64,000 bases of DNA, from positions 1 through 64,000 of the forward strand of contig JAFMML010000010.1 in the NCBI GenBank assembly GCA_017859745.1, given 5' to 3'. Numbering within the stretch: position 1 is the first letter of the stretch; every line of letters starts with the position of its first letter. The notes under the pieces are model-generated. The model worked only from the letters and a program-made list of their open reading frames with translations. It was not told the origin of the DNA and made no database searches. Both the position numbers and the translations under genes were made by a program. Shown piece after piece: positions 40,709 to 49,989 of this stretch. This stretch comes from Planctomycetota bacterium (GTDB lineage Bacteria > Planctomycetota > Phycisphaerae > Phycisphaerales > SM1A02).

Positions 40709-43252
40709 TCACTCGCGACGCGGGTCGTCGAACAGCGAGACGTCTCGAAGCAGGGGGGACGCGAGGCTCTCGCGGATCGAGATCCGCAGCCGCGTCGTGG
40801 AGGTCTGCGGCACCTCGAGGATGCGGCGGGGGCCGATCGTCGTGCCCTCGGCGAGCGGGCGCCATGCGGATCCGTCCCAAGTCTCGATTCCGAACGCGGC
40901 GATCCGCTGGCCGAACTCGATCGGTTCGCGCAACCGCACCACGTCGAAGGCGAGCGGTTCGTCGAAGCGAAGTTCGATCGTCGCCGTTCGGGCGTCGTCG
41001 TCTGCGGCCCAGAGCGTCGCGTCGTCGCCGTCGATCAGGTTCGTGGGCCCGAAGCGGGGGCTGTCGCCGCGGGTCTCGTCCGCGGTCGCCGCCACCACGC
41101 GGTTCAGGATCAGATCCGTCGAGAAGATCTCGTCGAGACGTGTGCGAAGGCCCTCGAGCGAGGCGATGTCGCGCTCGTGGACCAGTCCTCTTCGATCCGG
41201 TGGCAGGTTCAGCAGCAGGTTGGCGCCGCGACCCACCGAGGCGAACCAGATCTCCAGCAGCTGCTCGGGGCTCTTGACCCGCTCGTTCTCCGACTCGTGG
41301 AAGAACCAGCCCGGGCGGATCGAGACGTCCGCCTCGACGCCGATCCAGTGGGAGCCGCCCGGCTCGCCCTTCGCAAGGTCGACTGCGCCGGACATCCCCG
41401 GGTGGCGACCCTCGCGATCCATGGTCTGCCAGCTCGTCTCGGCGGAGAAGCCGCGCTCGTTGCCGACCCAGCGGCATCCCGGCCCGACGTCGCTGAAGGC
41501 GATCGCCTCCGGCGCCATCGCGAGGATCCACGGCATCGTCTCGTCCCAGCGGTAGTAGGTCGCCCGGTCGATCCGCCTGGTCTCGCGGGCGCCGCCGTAG
41601 TGGCCGTCGCCGCCGTTGGCACCGTCGAACCAGAGTTCGAACGCGTCGGGATGCCGCTCGAGCAGTTCACGCCACTGCCCTCGAAAGGCCTCGAGGTACT
41701 CCGGTCGTCCGTACTCGGGGTGGTTGCGGTCCCACGGGCTGACGTAGAAGCCGTAGCGCAGGCCCTCGGCCTCGCACGCCGCGACGAACTCGGCGACGAG
41801 GTCGCCCTCGCCGTCGCGCCACGGGCTCGCGGCGATGTCGTGCTCGGTGGTCTCGGTGGGCCAGAGGCAGAAGCCGTCGTGATGCTTCGCGGTCAGGACG
41901 AGTCCCTTCATGCCGGCGGCCTTCGCGACCTTCGCCCACTGTCGGACGTCCATGGACTCGGGATCGAAGAGCGTGGGCGATTCGTCGCCGAAGCCCCATT
42001 CGCGATCGGTGAACGCGTTGATGCCGTAGTGGATGAAGCCGTAGTACTCGAGTTCGTGCCACGCCTGCTGCGCGGAGCTCGGCAATGCCCCGAAGGGCGC
42101 CGGGGCCGCGACCTCGAACTCCGTCGGATGCAGGCGCACCGAGACGACGTAGGGCGGCTCGTCGGGCGTCCAGTGGCCGTAGGTCGTGAACACCACCGTG
42201 CCGTCGGGAAGGCGCTCGACGCCCGGATACGCGCAGTCCCAGCGATGGTGGTTGTCCATCAGGCGCACCCGGAACGCCGACTCGGCGCGAGCGTTCCTCT
42301 CTCGCACCAGTTCCGACCACGGCCCGATCCAGGCGATCCAGTCGCCCGCGGTGGGGCTGCCGGGTCGGGTGTCCCGGAAGGAGACCGCCACGCGTCCGTC
42401 GGGAAGCACCACCCCCGCGTGGCGATCGCCCACGAGATCGTCCGGCACCTCGCGAGGCTCGCTCCAGGAGAGACCTTCGTCGGTCGAGAACATCACGTGG
42501 GAGTTCAGGCGCCGACGGTTCTCGCGCAGGAACATCGCGAGCGTGCCTCCGTCGGGCGATCGGAACACGCCCGGCTCGCAGAGGTGCACCTCGCCTCCCG
42601 ACCAGAGCTCCCGCGGCTCGGTCCACGTCAGGCCGCCGTCCTTCGACCGGGTCTCGAAGAGGCGGAAGGTCCCGGTGGCGCGACCGTCGGTCTCCTGCGG
42701 CCTGAAGAAGCGGCCGTCGTCGTGGAAGTACGCCGCGTGCGTGCCGTCGGCGAGGGCGACCACCGAGCTCATCGCGACGATGCCGCCGAAGTCCCCGATG
42801 GGTTCGAGCGGCGTCCATGTCGCGCCGTCGTCTTCGGAGTACGCGCGGCGGATCGGATGCAGCCCCGAGAAGACCACGAGCCGCTTCGTGCCGTCGCGGG
42901 GATCGACGAGGCGATGGATGGTCGGCGTCTCCTTGCTGGTCGCCCAGTTCTCCGGCACCGGGAGGCGATCGCTCCAGGTGCGGCCGCCGTCTTCGCTTCG
43001 CTTCATGACGATCGGGCCGCGGCCGTGGCCCTTGGGATAGACCGCGATGACGGTGCGTCCGTCTTCGAGCAGCACCGTGGTCGGGTGCCCCAGATACCGG
43101 CCGGGTTCGCGATCGACGACGACCTGCCGGGAGGCGTCGCGGGACAGGTCGAACTGCGGCACGATCGGATCGCCGGATGTCGACGGGGCTGCGGCGACCG
43201 ATCCGGCCGCGACGAGGAGGAGGACGTGCGGGAGGAGGGTTCGAGCGGGCAT
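40709..43252 (-). CDS. Secreted sialidase - alpha-L-fucosidase (GH29) fusion with C-terminal beta-sandwich
   Basis: 847 residues. A signal peptide (about 1-22) is followed by a six-bladed sialidase-like propeller (about 40-380) with Asp boxes SEDGGRTW, SEDDGATW, SKDGGLTW and STDEGLSW. Residues about 395-700 are a GH29 fucosidase barrel: YYGFIHYGINAFTDREWG, AKHHDGFCLWPT, and the nucleophile region ELWFDGANG (Asp near 542). The last 140 residues form a discoidin-like sandwich. A stop or linker between domains is not seen, so this is one polypeptide. It should remove terminal sialic acid and fucose from glycoproteins or algal and mucin glycans. Sialidase catalytic Arg residues were not confirmed. 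Confidence 0.85.
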   Translation of the reverse strand: MPARTLLPHVLLLVAAGSVAAAPSTSGDPIVPQFDLSRDASRQVVVDREPGRYLGHPTTVLLEDGRTVIAVYPKGHGRGPIVMKRSEDGGRTWSDRLPVPENWATSKETPTIHRLVDPRDGTKRLVVFSGLHPIRRAYSEDDGATWTPLEPIGDFGGIVAMSSVVALADGTHAAYFHDDGRFFRPQETDGRATGTFRLFETRSKDGGLTWTEPRELWSGGEVHLCEPGVFRSPDGGTLAMFLRENRRRLNSHVMFSTDEGLSWSEPREVPDDLVGDRHAGVVLPDGRVAVSFRDTRPGSPTAGDWIAWIGPWSELVRERNARAESAFRVRLMDNHHRWDCAYPGVERLPDGTVVFTTYGHWTPDEPPYVVSVRLHPTEFEVAAPAPFGALPSSAQQAWHELEYYGFIHYGINAFTDREWGFGDESPTLFDPESMDVRQWAKVAKAAGMKGLVLTAKHHDGFCLWPTETTEHDIAASPWRDGEGDLVAEFVAACEAEGLRYGFYVSPWDRNHPEYGRPEYLEAFRGQWRELLERHPDAFELWFDGANGGDGHYGGARETRRIDRATYYRWDETMPWILAMAPEAIAFSDVGPGCRWVGNERGFSAETSWQTMDREGRHPGMSGAVDLAKGEPGGSHWIGVEADVSIRPGWFFHESENERVKSPEQLLEIWFASVGRGANLLLNLPPDRRGLVHERDIASLEGLRTRLDEIFSTDLILNRVVAATADETRGDSPRFGPTNLIDGDDATLWAADDDARTATIELRFDEPLAFDVVRLREPIEFGQRIAAFGIETWDGSAWRPLAEGTTIGPRRILEVPQTSTTRLRISIRESLASPLLRDVSLFDDPRRE

Positions 43253-43258
43253 GGCGCG

Positions 43259-43264
43259 AGTCTA
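43259..43264 (-). promoter_or_regulatory. Putative -10 TAGACT, leaderless start of the sialidase-fucosidase gene
   Basis: TAGACT on the minus strand, a 6-nt spacer, then ATG 43252. Only 45 bp separate the two divergent start codons here, so the two promoters overlap. Confidence 0.5.
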
Positions 43265-43284
43265 TCCACGCCTGTCGTCGGAAC

Positions 43285-43290
43285 TATCAT
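43285..43290 (+). promoter_or_regulatory. Putative -10 TATCAT, leaderless start of coaD
   Basis: TATCAT, a 7-nt spacer, then ATG 43298. Its -35 region would fall on the opposing -10 element. Confidence 0.5.
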
Positions 43291-43297
43291 CCGAGGC

Positions 43298-43861
43298 ATG
43301 TCCGACGCGAAGCACGTGGCGCTCTATTCCGGCTCGTTCGACCCGATGACCCTCGGTCACCTCGACGTGCTTGGCCGGGCCCGCGGCATCTTCGACGAGA
43401 TCGTGGTGGCGGTCGGCCGCAATCCGGAGAAGGAGCCGCTGTTCTCGAGCGCCGAACGGGTGGACATGGCCGAGCGTCTCGTCGCCGAACTCGTCGCCAC
43501 GACCCCGGGCGGGGCGCCGGTGCGGGTCGAGGGCTACCACGGCCTCACCGTGGACTTCGCCCGGCAGATCGGCGCCAACGTGCTTCTTCGAGGACTTCGG
43601 CACGGCAGCGACCTCGCCTCGGAGTGCCAGCTCGCGATCGCCAACCGACAGGTCGCCGAGATGGAGACGGTCTTCGTGGTCGCCGGCGAGATCCACGGCT
43701 ACACCAGTTCGAGCCTGATCAAGCAGGTGGCGGCGCTCGGCGGCGATCTCGAGCGACTGGCGACCATGGTCCCGCCGATCGTGCTCGAGGCCCTGCGGGC
43801 CAGGCGGAACCAGGCGGACAACCCGCTCGGTCGACTCGCTCGCAACGCTCCGGAGGAGTAG
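43298..43861 (+). CDS. coaD: Phosphopantetheine adenylyltransferase
   Basis: Penultimate step of coenzyme A synthesis. The 187-residue protein has the nucleotidyltransferase start ALYSGSFDPMTLGHLDVLGRA, the NVLLRGLRHGSDLASE loop and YTSSSLIKQVAALGGD in place of the usual ISSS-VRE. The C-terminal 20 residues are a polar extension. Substrate preference cannot be doubted much because every CoaD block is present. Confidence 0.95.
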   Translation: MSDAKHVALYSGSFDPMTLGHLDVLGRARGIFDEIVVAVGRNPEKEPLFSSAERVDMAERLVAELVATTPGGAPVRVEGYHGLTVDFARQIGANVLLRGLRHGSDLASECQLAIANRQVAEMETVFVVAGEIHGYTSSSLIKQVAALGGDLERLATMVPPIVLEALRARRNQADNPLGRLARNAPEE

Positions 43862-43936
43862 CGCGGGCGTGCACGCACGACCGCGTCCCGTTCCACGGAT
43901 CCGCACGCCGCGGCCGGTTCATGCGACACTGGCGTC

Positions 43937-44620
43937 ATGAGCGTCCAGTTCCGCGTGATCTCGATCGGCGCCCTCGGCACGCACCCCTTGTGGGAGGAGC
44001 GCACGCCGCAGCGGGCCGATCACGCCACCACCGTGCTCGTCGCATCCGGCGACGAGCGGATCCTCGTCGATCCCTCGCTGCCGCCGCAGCTGCTCGAGGC
44101 CCGGATGAAGGACCGCACCCGCATCCGCCCCGCGGAGATCACGCGGGTCTTCCTCACCTCGTTCCATCCGATGCGACGCCGTGGTCTGGCGCTGTTCGAC
44201 GAGGCGCGGTGGTGTCTCGACGCCCGCGAGCGCGATGCGCTTCAGGTGTCGTTGCAGGAGAAGCTCGAGGAGGCCGATCGGGCCGGCGACACCGAACTCG
44301 CCGCCACCGTGCGCAGCGAGCTGTCGGTCCTCGGTCGGTGCGAGCCGGCGCCGGACCATCTCGCCGAGGGCGTCGATCTCTTTCCGCTGCCGGGGGACAC
44401 GCCGGGCACCTGCGGCCTGCTGCTCGCGTTGCCGGGTCAGACCGTGCTCGTCTGCGGCGACGCGGTCGCGACCGTCGAGCACCTCGAACGGGGCATGGTG
44501 CTGCCGGGGGCCCACGACGTGAAGCAGGCCCAGACCTCCTTCATGGAGGCGGTCGAGATCGCGGACCTGCTCGTGCCGGGCCGGGACAACCTCGTCCTCA
44601 ACCCGATGCGGCGGTTCTGA
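43937..44620 (+). CDS. Metallo-beta-lactamase-fold protein with degenerate metal site
   Basis: 227 residues with the MBL-fold layout (TTVLVASGDERILVDPSLPP, PGDTPGTCGLLLALPGQTVLVCGDAV, and a C-terminal LVPGRDNLVL). However, the metal motif HxHxDH is replaced by LTSFHPMRRRG: only one histidine remains. It is therefore a probable non-hydrolytic member or one with another metal mode. A long helical insert (about 90-135) follows. It is 75 nt downstream of coaD; no functional link is evident. Confidence 0.72.
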   Translation: MSVQFRVISIGALGTHPLWEERTPQRADHATTVLVASGDERILVDPSLPPQLLEARMKDRTRIRPAEITRVFLTSFHPMRRRGLALFDEARWCLDARERDALQVSLQEKLEEADRAGDTELAATVRSELSVLGRCEPAPDHLAEGVDLFPLPGDTPGTCGLLLALPGQTVLVCGDAVATVEHLERGMVLPGAHDVKQAQTSFMEAVEIADLLVPGRDNLVLNPMRRF

Positions 44621-44710
44621 GGCGATCACAAGCGAAGCGGGCGTCCCGGCCGCCATGGGGTCGGGACGGCGGGGTCGGGCCATCCGAACGTCGGCGGAAC
44701 TGGATCCGCC

Positions 44711-46240
44711 TCACCGCAGCGGGATCGGCACGGTCTGCTCGCGGCCCTGTGGATCGACGATGTTCAGCATCAGGTCCCGCACCCGCATGCCACGACCCAT
44801 CTGCATCAGCACGCGGCCGGTGCGGGTGAAGAAGTCGTCGATGTTGAGGACCGGCTGGTTCATCACCGCGACGATCACGGAGCCTTCGGGAAGCGCTTCG
44901 GCCAGCGAGGATCGCTCGTCGATGTCGAGCACCACGACGCCGCGTCGGTAGGGCACCTCGAAGCGTCGTGCGGTCTCCTCGGTGTGGGTGTCGAAGTCGA
45001 GCAGGCCCAGCATCCGGAGGCCGCGCACGATGCCCTCGTGGTTGACCTCGGCGGCGAGCCGGTCGAGCACCACCTCGAGATGCAGGACCTCGGAGGTGTC
45101 GGAGACGCGGTCGCCGCGCCAGATCTCGAAGACGACGCGATCGCCGGGACGCCGCGAACTGATCAGCGCCGGGACGAGTTCGCGGCTGGTGACCCGGTTG
45201 TCGTCGATCGCGACGATGACGTCGCCGACCCGAATGCCCGCCCGCTCTGCGGGGCTGCCGTCGGTGACCGCGGTCACGAGGGCGCCGCTTCCCGCGAACC
45301 GGTCCGCCACGTAGGCCATCGACGGATCACGATCCTGCATCGCGGTGGCGAGTTCGATTGGAGCGACGCTGACGCCGAGAAAGCCCTTGGCGACCTCGCC
45401 GGTCTCGATCAACTGGTCGACCACGGTCTCGATCATCGAGGTGGGGATCGCAAGGCCGATGCCGGCGAACTGGCCCTGGCCCACGGCGTTGCCGCGCCCG
45501 GTGGCGATGGCGGTGTTCATGCCGACCACGCGTCCCCGCACGTCGGTGAGCGGGCCGCCGGAGTTGCCGGGATTGATGGCCGCGTCGACCTGGATGAAGT
45601 TCTCGTAGTCGATGTCCTCGAGGCCGGCGATGCGACCCACGCCCGACACGATGCCCTTGGACATCGAGAAGCGGAAGTCGAAGGGGCTTCCGAAGGCGAA
45701 GACCAGGTCTCCCTGATGGACGCCGTCGCTGTCGCCGCGGGCGGCCGGATGGACGAGGGCTCCATCGATCTTCAGGACCGCGATGTCGGTTCGAAGGTCC
45801 ATGCCCACGAGTTCGGCGTCGTGGCTCTCCCCGTTGTAGAGCTGGACCTCGATTCGTTCGGAACCGTCCACGACGTGGGCGTTGGTGACGATGTGGCCGG
45901 CCTCGTCGTAGATCCAGCCCGAGCCCGTCGACAGGTAGGGCCGAATGCCGCGCCGACTCGGAGCTCGCCCGCTGGTGCCGATGTGCACGACCGCCGGCTC
46001 GACCACGCGCGCGATGTCGCGATAGGCCTCGTTCAGCTCGTCGAGCACCGTGCCCTGCGCAAGTCGCTGCGACGCCTGCACGATCTCGACCTGACTGTGG
46101 GCGTGCCCGATCCGGCGGATCGCCTCGGGTGTCGCGAAGAGCAGCGTCGCGGCCGCCGCGACCACGAGAACGCTCGGACCCCAGTGGATCGGGAGAACGC
46201 GGCCTTGGGCAGCGGCGTCGGAGTTCGCGGGATCGTGCAT
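44711..46240 (-). CDS. htrA: HtrA/DegP-family periplasmic serine protease with two PDZ domains
   Basis: 509 residues. An N-terminal membrane anchor (about 20-38) precedes the trypsin-like domain with triad His122 (TNAHVV), Asp152 (LRTDIAVL) and Ser227 (NPGNSGGP). PDZ1 (about 290-390) carries AGIRVGDVIVAIDD; a second PDZ-like domain (about 415-500) includes RRGVVVLDIDERSS. It is an envelope protease and chaperone. GGAGCC lies 8 nt before ATG 46240; the longer frame upstream is not protein-like. Confidence 0.94.
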   Translation of the reverse strand: MHDPANSDAAAQGRVLPIHWGPSVLVVAAAATLLFATPEAIRRIGHAHSQVEIVQASQRLAQGTVLDELNEAYRDIARVVEPAVVHIGTSGRAPSRRGIRPYLSTGSGWIYDEAGHIVTNAHVVDGSERIEVQLYNGESHDAELVGMDLRTDIAVLKIDGALVHPAARGDSDGVHQGDLVFAFGSPFDFRFSMSKGIVSGVGRIAGLEDIDYENFIQVDAAINPGNSGGPLTDVRGRVVGMNTAIATGRGNAVGQGQFAGIGLAIPTSMIETVVDQLIETGEVAKGFLGVSVAPIELATAMQDRDPSMAYVADRFAGSGALVTAVTDGSPAERAGIRVGDVIVAIDDNRVTSRELVPALISSRRPGDRVVFEIWRGDRVSDTSEVLHLEVVLDRLAAEVNHEGIVRGLRMLGLLDFDTHTEETARRFEVPYRRGVVVLDIDERSSLAEALPEGSVIVAVMNQPVLNIDDFFTRTGRVLMQMGRGMRVRDLMLNIVDPQGREQTVPIPLR

Positions 46241-46615
46241 GGTCGTGGCTCCTCGGGATCGCCGGGCTGGCGACGGGACCGTAGAAGGCGGCGAGCGCCG
46301 CGGGACGAACTGGCGGACGACTCGCCATCGGAGTGTCGGTCCGATCCTCGCTGCGGGGCAGCAGGAACGTCGCGACGAGGCACGATGGTCCGCATCGAAT
46401 CCTTCGCAGCCGGTCCGCAGTGGATTCTCGGTCGGAACCGACGGCGAGAAGGAACTGTGGCCGAGACCATCGTCTCGACCTCCTGGGTCTACGCCGTCCG
46501 GCGACATCGGTTTGCCGAAGTCGGGGACGACAGGGGTGTTTGGGAACGATTCGAAGCCGGTTGCAGCCCGGCTCGAGATCGGGGAACCGGGGCGGACTCG
46601 GTGGCCGGTCCGGAA
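46241..46615. other. 375-nt intergenic region upstream of htrA
   Basis: No gene is supported here. Frames in both directions lack a start with a ribosome site, conserved motifs or a plausible composition. It probably carries the htrA promoter region and the panB 3' end, but no specific element stands out. Confidence 0.5.
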
Positions 46616-47515
46616 CTAGGACTCGAGAGAGCGTCGAAACGCCTCGCGTTCCTCGTCCGACATCGAGTACGGATGCGGACCCAGATCGCCGCCGTCGACC
46701 CGTTGGCACCAGGTCGACGCGGCCTTGACGATGGCATCGCCGATTCTCGCCGTCGGCGTCGCGAACGCCGGCTGCCAGTCGGTCAGTCCGAGCAGGTCCT
46801 GCAGGACCACGATCTGCCCATGGCAGGCGGGACCCGCCCCGCATCCCACCACGGGAAGCCGACTTCGTTGAACGATCTCCTCGGCGACCTCCGCCGGACA
46901 CGCTTCGACCAGCAGCATCGTGGCCCCGGCCTCCTCCAGACAGCGGGCGTCCTCGAGGAGTTCGCGAGCGGTCTCGGCGGTCTTGCCGGCGGACCAGTAC
47001 CCGCCGCGCAGGCGAGCGTGCTGCGGGCGCGATCCGATGTGGGCGACGACGGGAATGCCCGCGAGACTCATCTTCTCGACCAGCGTGGCGTGACGTCGGT
47101 CGACCTCGAGCTTGACCGCATCGGCATGACCTTCCGTCATGAACCGACCGGCGTTGCGGATGCCCTCGGCGTCCTCGGTGCCGTAGGACAGAAACGGCAT
47201 GTCCGCCATCACGAACCGCGAGGGACCGCCGCGCTTCACCGCGGCCGTGAGGGTGATCATGAAGTCCAGCGGCGCGTGCAGGGTCGCCGGGTGGCCCAGA
47301 ATCACCTCGGCGGCGGTGTCTCCCACCAGCAGCACGGGAACGCCGGCTCGTTCGAGCCAGCGCGCGGTGGTCGCGTCGTAGCAGGTCAGCGCCGCGAACT
47401 TGACGCCTTCGCGGCGCCACTTCGCAAGGGTGCGGATGGTGATGGGAGTCGCTGCCGCGTCGCTCGCCGGCAACGCCGCAGAGGTCTCGGACCTGGTCGA
47501 AGAGGCGCGGGTCAT
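46616..47515 (-). CDS. panB: 3-methyl-2-oxobutanoate hydroxymethyltransferase
   Basis: First step of pantothenate synthesis, here near coaD. The 299-residue protein has the barrel motifs [78 protein letters not shown] and [13 protein letters not shown], where the usual H-I-G-LTPQ is slightly altered to HIGSRPQH. The N-terminal 25 residues are a polar extension. TACACT lies 6 nt upstream of ATG. Confidence 0.94.
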   Translation of the reverse strand: MTRASSTRSETSAALPASDAAATPITIRTLAKWRREGVKFAALTCYDATTARWLERAGVPVLLVGDTAAEVILGHPATLHAPLDFMITLTAAVKRGGPSRFVMADMPFLSYGTEDAEGIRNAGRFMTEGHADAVKLEVDRRHATLVEKMSLAGIPVVAHIGSRPQHARLRGGYWSAGKTAETARELLEDARCLEEAGATMLLVEACPAEVAEEIVQRSRLPVVGCGAGPACHGQIVVLQDLLGLTDWQPAFATPTARIGDAIVKAASTWCQRVDGGDLGPHPYSMSDEEREAFRRSLES

Positions 47516-47521
47516 GCTTCA

Positions 47522-47527
47522 AGTGTA
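47522..47527 (-). promoter_or_regulatory. Putative -10 TACACT, leaderless start of panB
   Basis: TACACT on the minus strand, a 6-nt spacer, then ATG 47515. It is divergent from the ABC ATPase with 61 bp between start codons. Confidence 0.5.
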
Positions 47528-47563
47528 CGAGGCGGACGAGGCGGAATCCGCAGGAGCGGGTGC

Positions 47564-47569
47564 TACCAT
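47564..47569 (+). promoter_or_regulatory. Putative -10 TACCAT, leaderless start of the ABC ATPase
   Basis: TACCAT, a 7-nt spacer, then ATG 47577. Confidence 0.5.
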
Positions 47570-47576
47570 CGGGAAC

Positions 47577-48455
47577 ATGGTCGGACCCTCCACCAACTTC
47601 TCCGCCTCCGGGGCCTCCTCGGGAGACGCCCTGCTCCAGGTGATCGACCTGCAGACGCACTTCCCGATTCGGCGGGGGCTGCTGCAGCGGGTGGTGGGGC
47701 ACGTCAAGGCCGTCGACGGGGTCAGCTTCCGAATCGGCGTGGGTGAGACCCTCGGTCTCGTGGGAGAGTCCGGCTGCGGCAAGACCACGGTCGGACGAAG
47801 CCTCCTCAAGCTGATCCCGGCCACCGGCGGACGGGTGCTCTACCGGGGCGAGTCGGTGTTCGACCAGCCCGCCGGCGAGATGCGGCGCCTGCGACGCGAG
47901 ATGCAGATCATCTTTCAGGATCCCGCGGGCAGCCTGAACCCCCGCATGCGGGTCGCGAGCATCGTCGGCGAGCCGCTCGAGGTGCACGGCATCGCGACGG
48001 GCGAGGAGTTGCGAGATCGCGTCGAGCAGCTGCTCGTGCGGTGTGGTCTGTGGAAGACCGCGGCGGATCGGTATCCGCACGAGTTCAGCGGCGGCCAGCG
48101 GCAGCGGATCGGCATCGCCCGCGCGCTCGCGCTCGAGCCGAAGCTCATCGTGTGCGACGAACCGACCTCGGCCCTCGACGTCTCGATCCAGTCCCAGATC
48201 CTCAACCTGCTGAAGGACCTTCAGGAGGAGTTCGGCCTGTCGTACCTGTTCATCAGCCACGACATGGCGGTGATCCACCACATCTGCGATCGCGTCGCGG
48301 TCATGTACGACGGTCGAATCGTCGAGGAGGGCGATCGGGACACCATCATCAACCGACCGACGCATCCCTACACCCAGGCGCTGCTCTCGGCGGTTCCGGA
48401 GGCGGACCCTCGTCGCAAGCGGAATCGAATCAGGTACGAAGGGATGCGGATGTGA
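47577..48455 (+). CDS. Oligopeptide/dipeptide-type ABC transporter ATPase (OppF/DppF-like)
   Basis: 292 residues: Walker A GESGCGKT (63-70), Q-loop [15 protein letters not shown], signature [16 protein letters not shown], Walker [15 protein letters not shown] and H-loop ISHDMAV, then the Opp-specific tail with [20 protein letters not shown]. The typical C-terminal cysteine cluster of OppD is lacking, so it is OppF/DppF-like. Permeases and binding protein are not adjacent. The start is placed at ATG 47577 from the TACCAT element. Confidence 0.9.
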   Translation: MVGPSTNFSASGASSGDALLQVIDLQTHFPIRRGLLQRVVGHVKAVDGVSFRIGVGETLGLVGESGCGKTTVGRSLLKLIPATGGRVLYRGESVFDQPAGEMRRLRREMQIIFQDPAGSLNPRMRVASIVGEPLEVHGIATGEELRDRVEQLLVRCGLWKTAADRYPHEFSGGQRQRIGIARALALEPKLIVCDEPTSALDVSIQSQILNLLKDLQEEFGLSYLFISHDMAVIHHICDRVAVMYDGRIVEEGDRDTIINRPTHPYTQALLSAVPEADPRRKRNRIRYEGMRM

Positions 48456-48970
48456 GCGGATCGCCGCCACGCGGCAACCTGCCGCCGGACCGTGCCAACC
48501 CGACGCAGATCAGGATTCTCGTGTGGCTCTTCGTGGTCGCTGCGATCGCGGTGACGATCTGGGGCTTCACCGTGGTCTCCGAGGCGCGGAGCACCGCCGC
48601 GGACACCGATCGGGACGTTCGCCTGGCCGCATGGCTCACCCTGGCCGAGGCCGACCGCTCCGGGGCGATGCCGAGCGAAGAGGCCCCGTTGCGGCAGATG
48701 CTGGTGGAGGGATGGCCCGAGGAGATCGCCCCCGACGCGGCGTTCCCCAACGCCCCGCGATGGCCTCGTCTGATCGTCGATGCGGGACTGCCGGAGGAGC
48801 TGGCTGCCGGAGATCGGGTCTTCGAGCACGTCCGTCTGGTCTTCTCGCCGGATCGGCCGCCTCAGGTGACCGTGGTCGGGCTGCCGACCCGCAACGGCAC
48901 CCTCGAGGAGGTCAACGACTGGATCGAGTCGTGGGCCGAGGCCCGGGCGGAGGCGACCTCGAGCCGGTAG
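48452..48970 (+). CDS. Membrane-anchored protein of unknown function
   Basis: GTG 48452 in a GTGA overlap with the ABC ATPase; 172 residues. One N-terminal helix (about 23-42, [18 protein letters not shown]) anchors a soluble domain with helices ([21 protein letters not shown]) and a strand-rich end ([19 protein letters not shown]). No family recognised. Coupling to the ATPase suggests a joint function, but nothing confirms it. Confidence 0.65.
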   Translation: MSGSPPRGNLPPDRANPTQIRILVWLFVVAAIAVTIWGFTVVSEARSTAADTDRDVRLAAWLTLAEADRSGAMPSEEAPLRQMLVEGWPEEIAPDAAFPNAPRWPRLIVDAGLPEELAAGDRVFEHVRLVFSPDRPPQVTVVGLPTRNGTLEEVNDWIESWAEARAEATSSR

Positions 48971-49045
48971 TGTGACGACGCCCGCGGGACGATCGACCCG
49001 CGACCCCCCAAGGTCCCCAGTCCTCTGGGACGAGCAGGAGTCAGG

Positions 49046-49987
49046 ATGAGCGCTTCTTCGACGACGCCCGAGACGCCCCACGAACTCCATCAGGACGCGG
49101 CGGAGGCGGCCAATCGCCTCGAGATCAGGAAGGTCGAACCGGAGACGCCGCTCGGCGACGTGATGGGCGGCGCCGCCCGTTGGGAGATTCCCGTCGACGA
49201 GCACGGCTTCGTGGCCCTCGTCGACTGCATGCCCCGGCTCGTGGGCGAGGGGCAGACCGCCGACGGCGCCATCGTCCAGGCGGCACGAGTCTCGTACGGG
49301 CAGGGGACCAAGAAGGTGAACGAAGACCGCGGTCTGCTGCGCTACCTGATGCGGCACCGCCATTCGACGCCCTTCGAGATGGTCGAGTTCAAGTTCCACG
49401 TGGCGATGCCGCTGTTCGTCGCGCGTCAGTGGATTCGACATCGAACCGCCAACGTCAACGAGTACTCCGCCCGCTACTCGATCGTGCCGGATCGCTTCTG
49501 GCGACCCACCGTCGAGAGCGTGCGCAGCCAGTCCAAGACGAATCGACAGGGCGGCGACGAGCCGATCGAGACGGGCACCGCCGAGCGGTTCCTCTCGCTT
49601 CTCGACCGGGCCGAGGCGAACTACCGCGAGTATCTGGACCTGACCGAGCAGGGGGTCGCTCGGGAACTCGCTCGGGCGGCGCTGCCGGTCAGCGTCTTCA
49701 CCGAGTGGTACTGGAAGTGCGATCTGCACAACATCCTGCACTTCCTCTCGCTTCGCATCGATCCCCACGCCCAGCGGGAGATCCGCGTCTATGCCGAGGC
49801 GATGTACCGCCTCGTCCGCGAGATCGTGCCGCTGACATGCGAGGCGTTCGAGGACTACCGCCTCGGTGCGATGCATCTGACCCGTCTCGAGGTCGAGGCG
49901 ATCCGCTCGGGCAATCCGCTGGCGACGGAAAATCGTCGCGAGCAGGCCGAGTGGGAAGCGAAGCGGCAGCGACTCGGCCTGGACTGA
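49046..49987 (+). CDS. thyX: Flavin-dependent thymidylate synthase
   Basis: Makes dTMP using FAD and methylenetetrahydrofolate. The 313-residue protein has the ThyX motif RHR(x7)S as RHRTANVNEYSARY near residue 130, STPFEMVEFKFHV, SVFTEWYWKCDLHNILHFLSLR and the C-terminal basic region. An N-terminal extension of about 45 residues is polar. GGAGTCAGG precedes ATG 49046. No thyA was seen in the window, so this may be the sole route to dTMP. Confidence 0.96.
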   Translation: MSASSTTPETPHELHQDAAEAANRLEIRKVEPETPLGDVMGGAARWEIPVDEHGFVALVDCMPRLVGEGQTADGAIVQAARVSYGQGTKKVNEDRGLLRYLMRHRHSTPFEMVEFKFHVAMPLFVARQWIRHRTANVNEYSARYSIVPDRFWRPTVESVRSQSKTNRQGGDEPIETGTAERFLSLLDRAEANYREYLDLTEQGVARELARAALPVSVFTEWYWKCDLHNILHFLSLRIDPHAQREIRVYAEAMYRLVREIVPLTCEAFEDYRLGAMHLTRLEVEAIRSGNPLATENRREQAEWEAKRQRLGLD

Positions 49988-49989
49988 TC

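Noticed and set aside
40466-43861. A 1131-codon plus-strand frame across the sialidase-fucosidase gene
   Set aside because: Its last part is coaD, with the true start at 43298; the rest is an antisense shadow.
46385-46620. Plus-strand frame from ATG 46385 (MVRIESFAAGPQW)
   Set aside because: It continues antisense through panB without a stop, lacks a ribosome site, and has no conserved motif.
45327-48470. A 1047-codon minus-strand frame over htrA, panB and the ABC gene
   Set aside because: It crosses three genes in wrong frames and has no protein-like composition.
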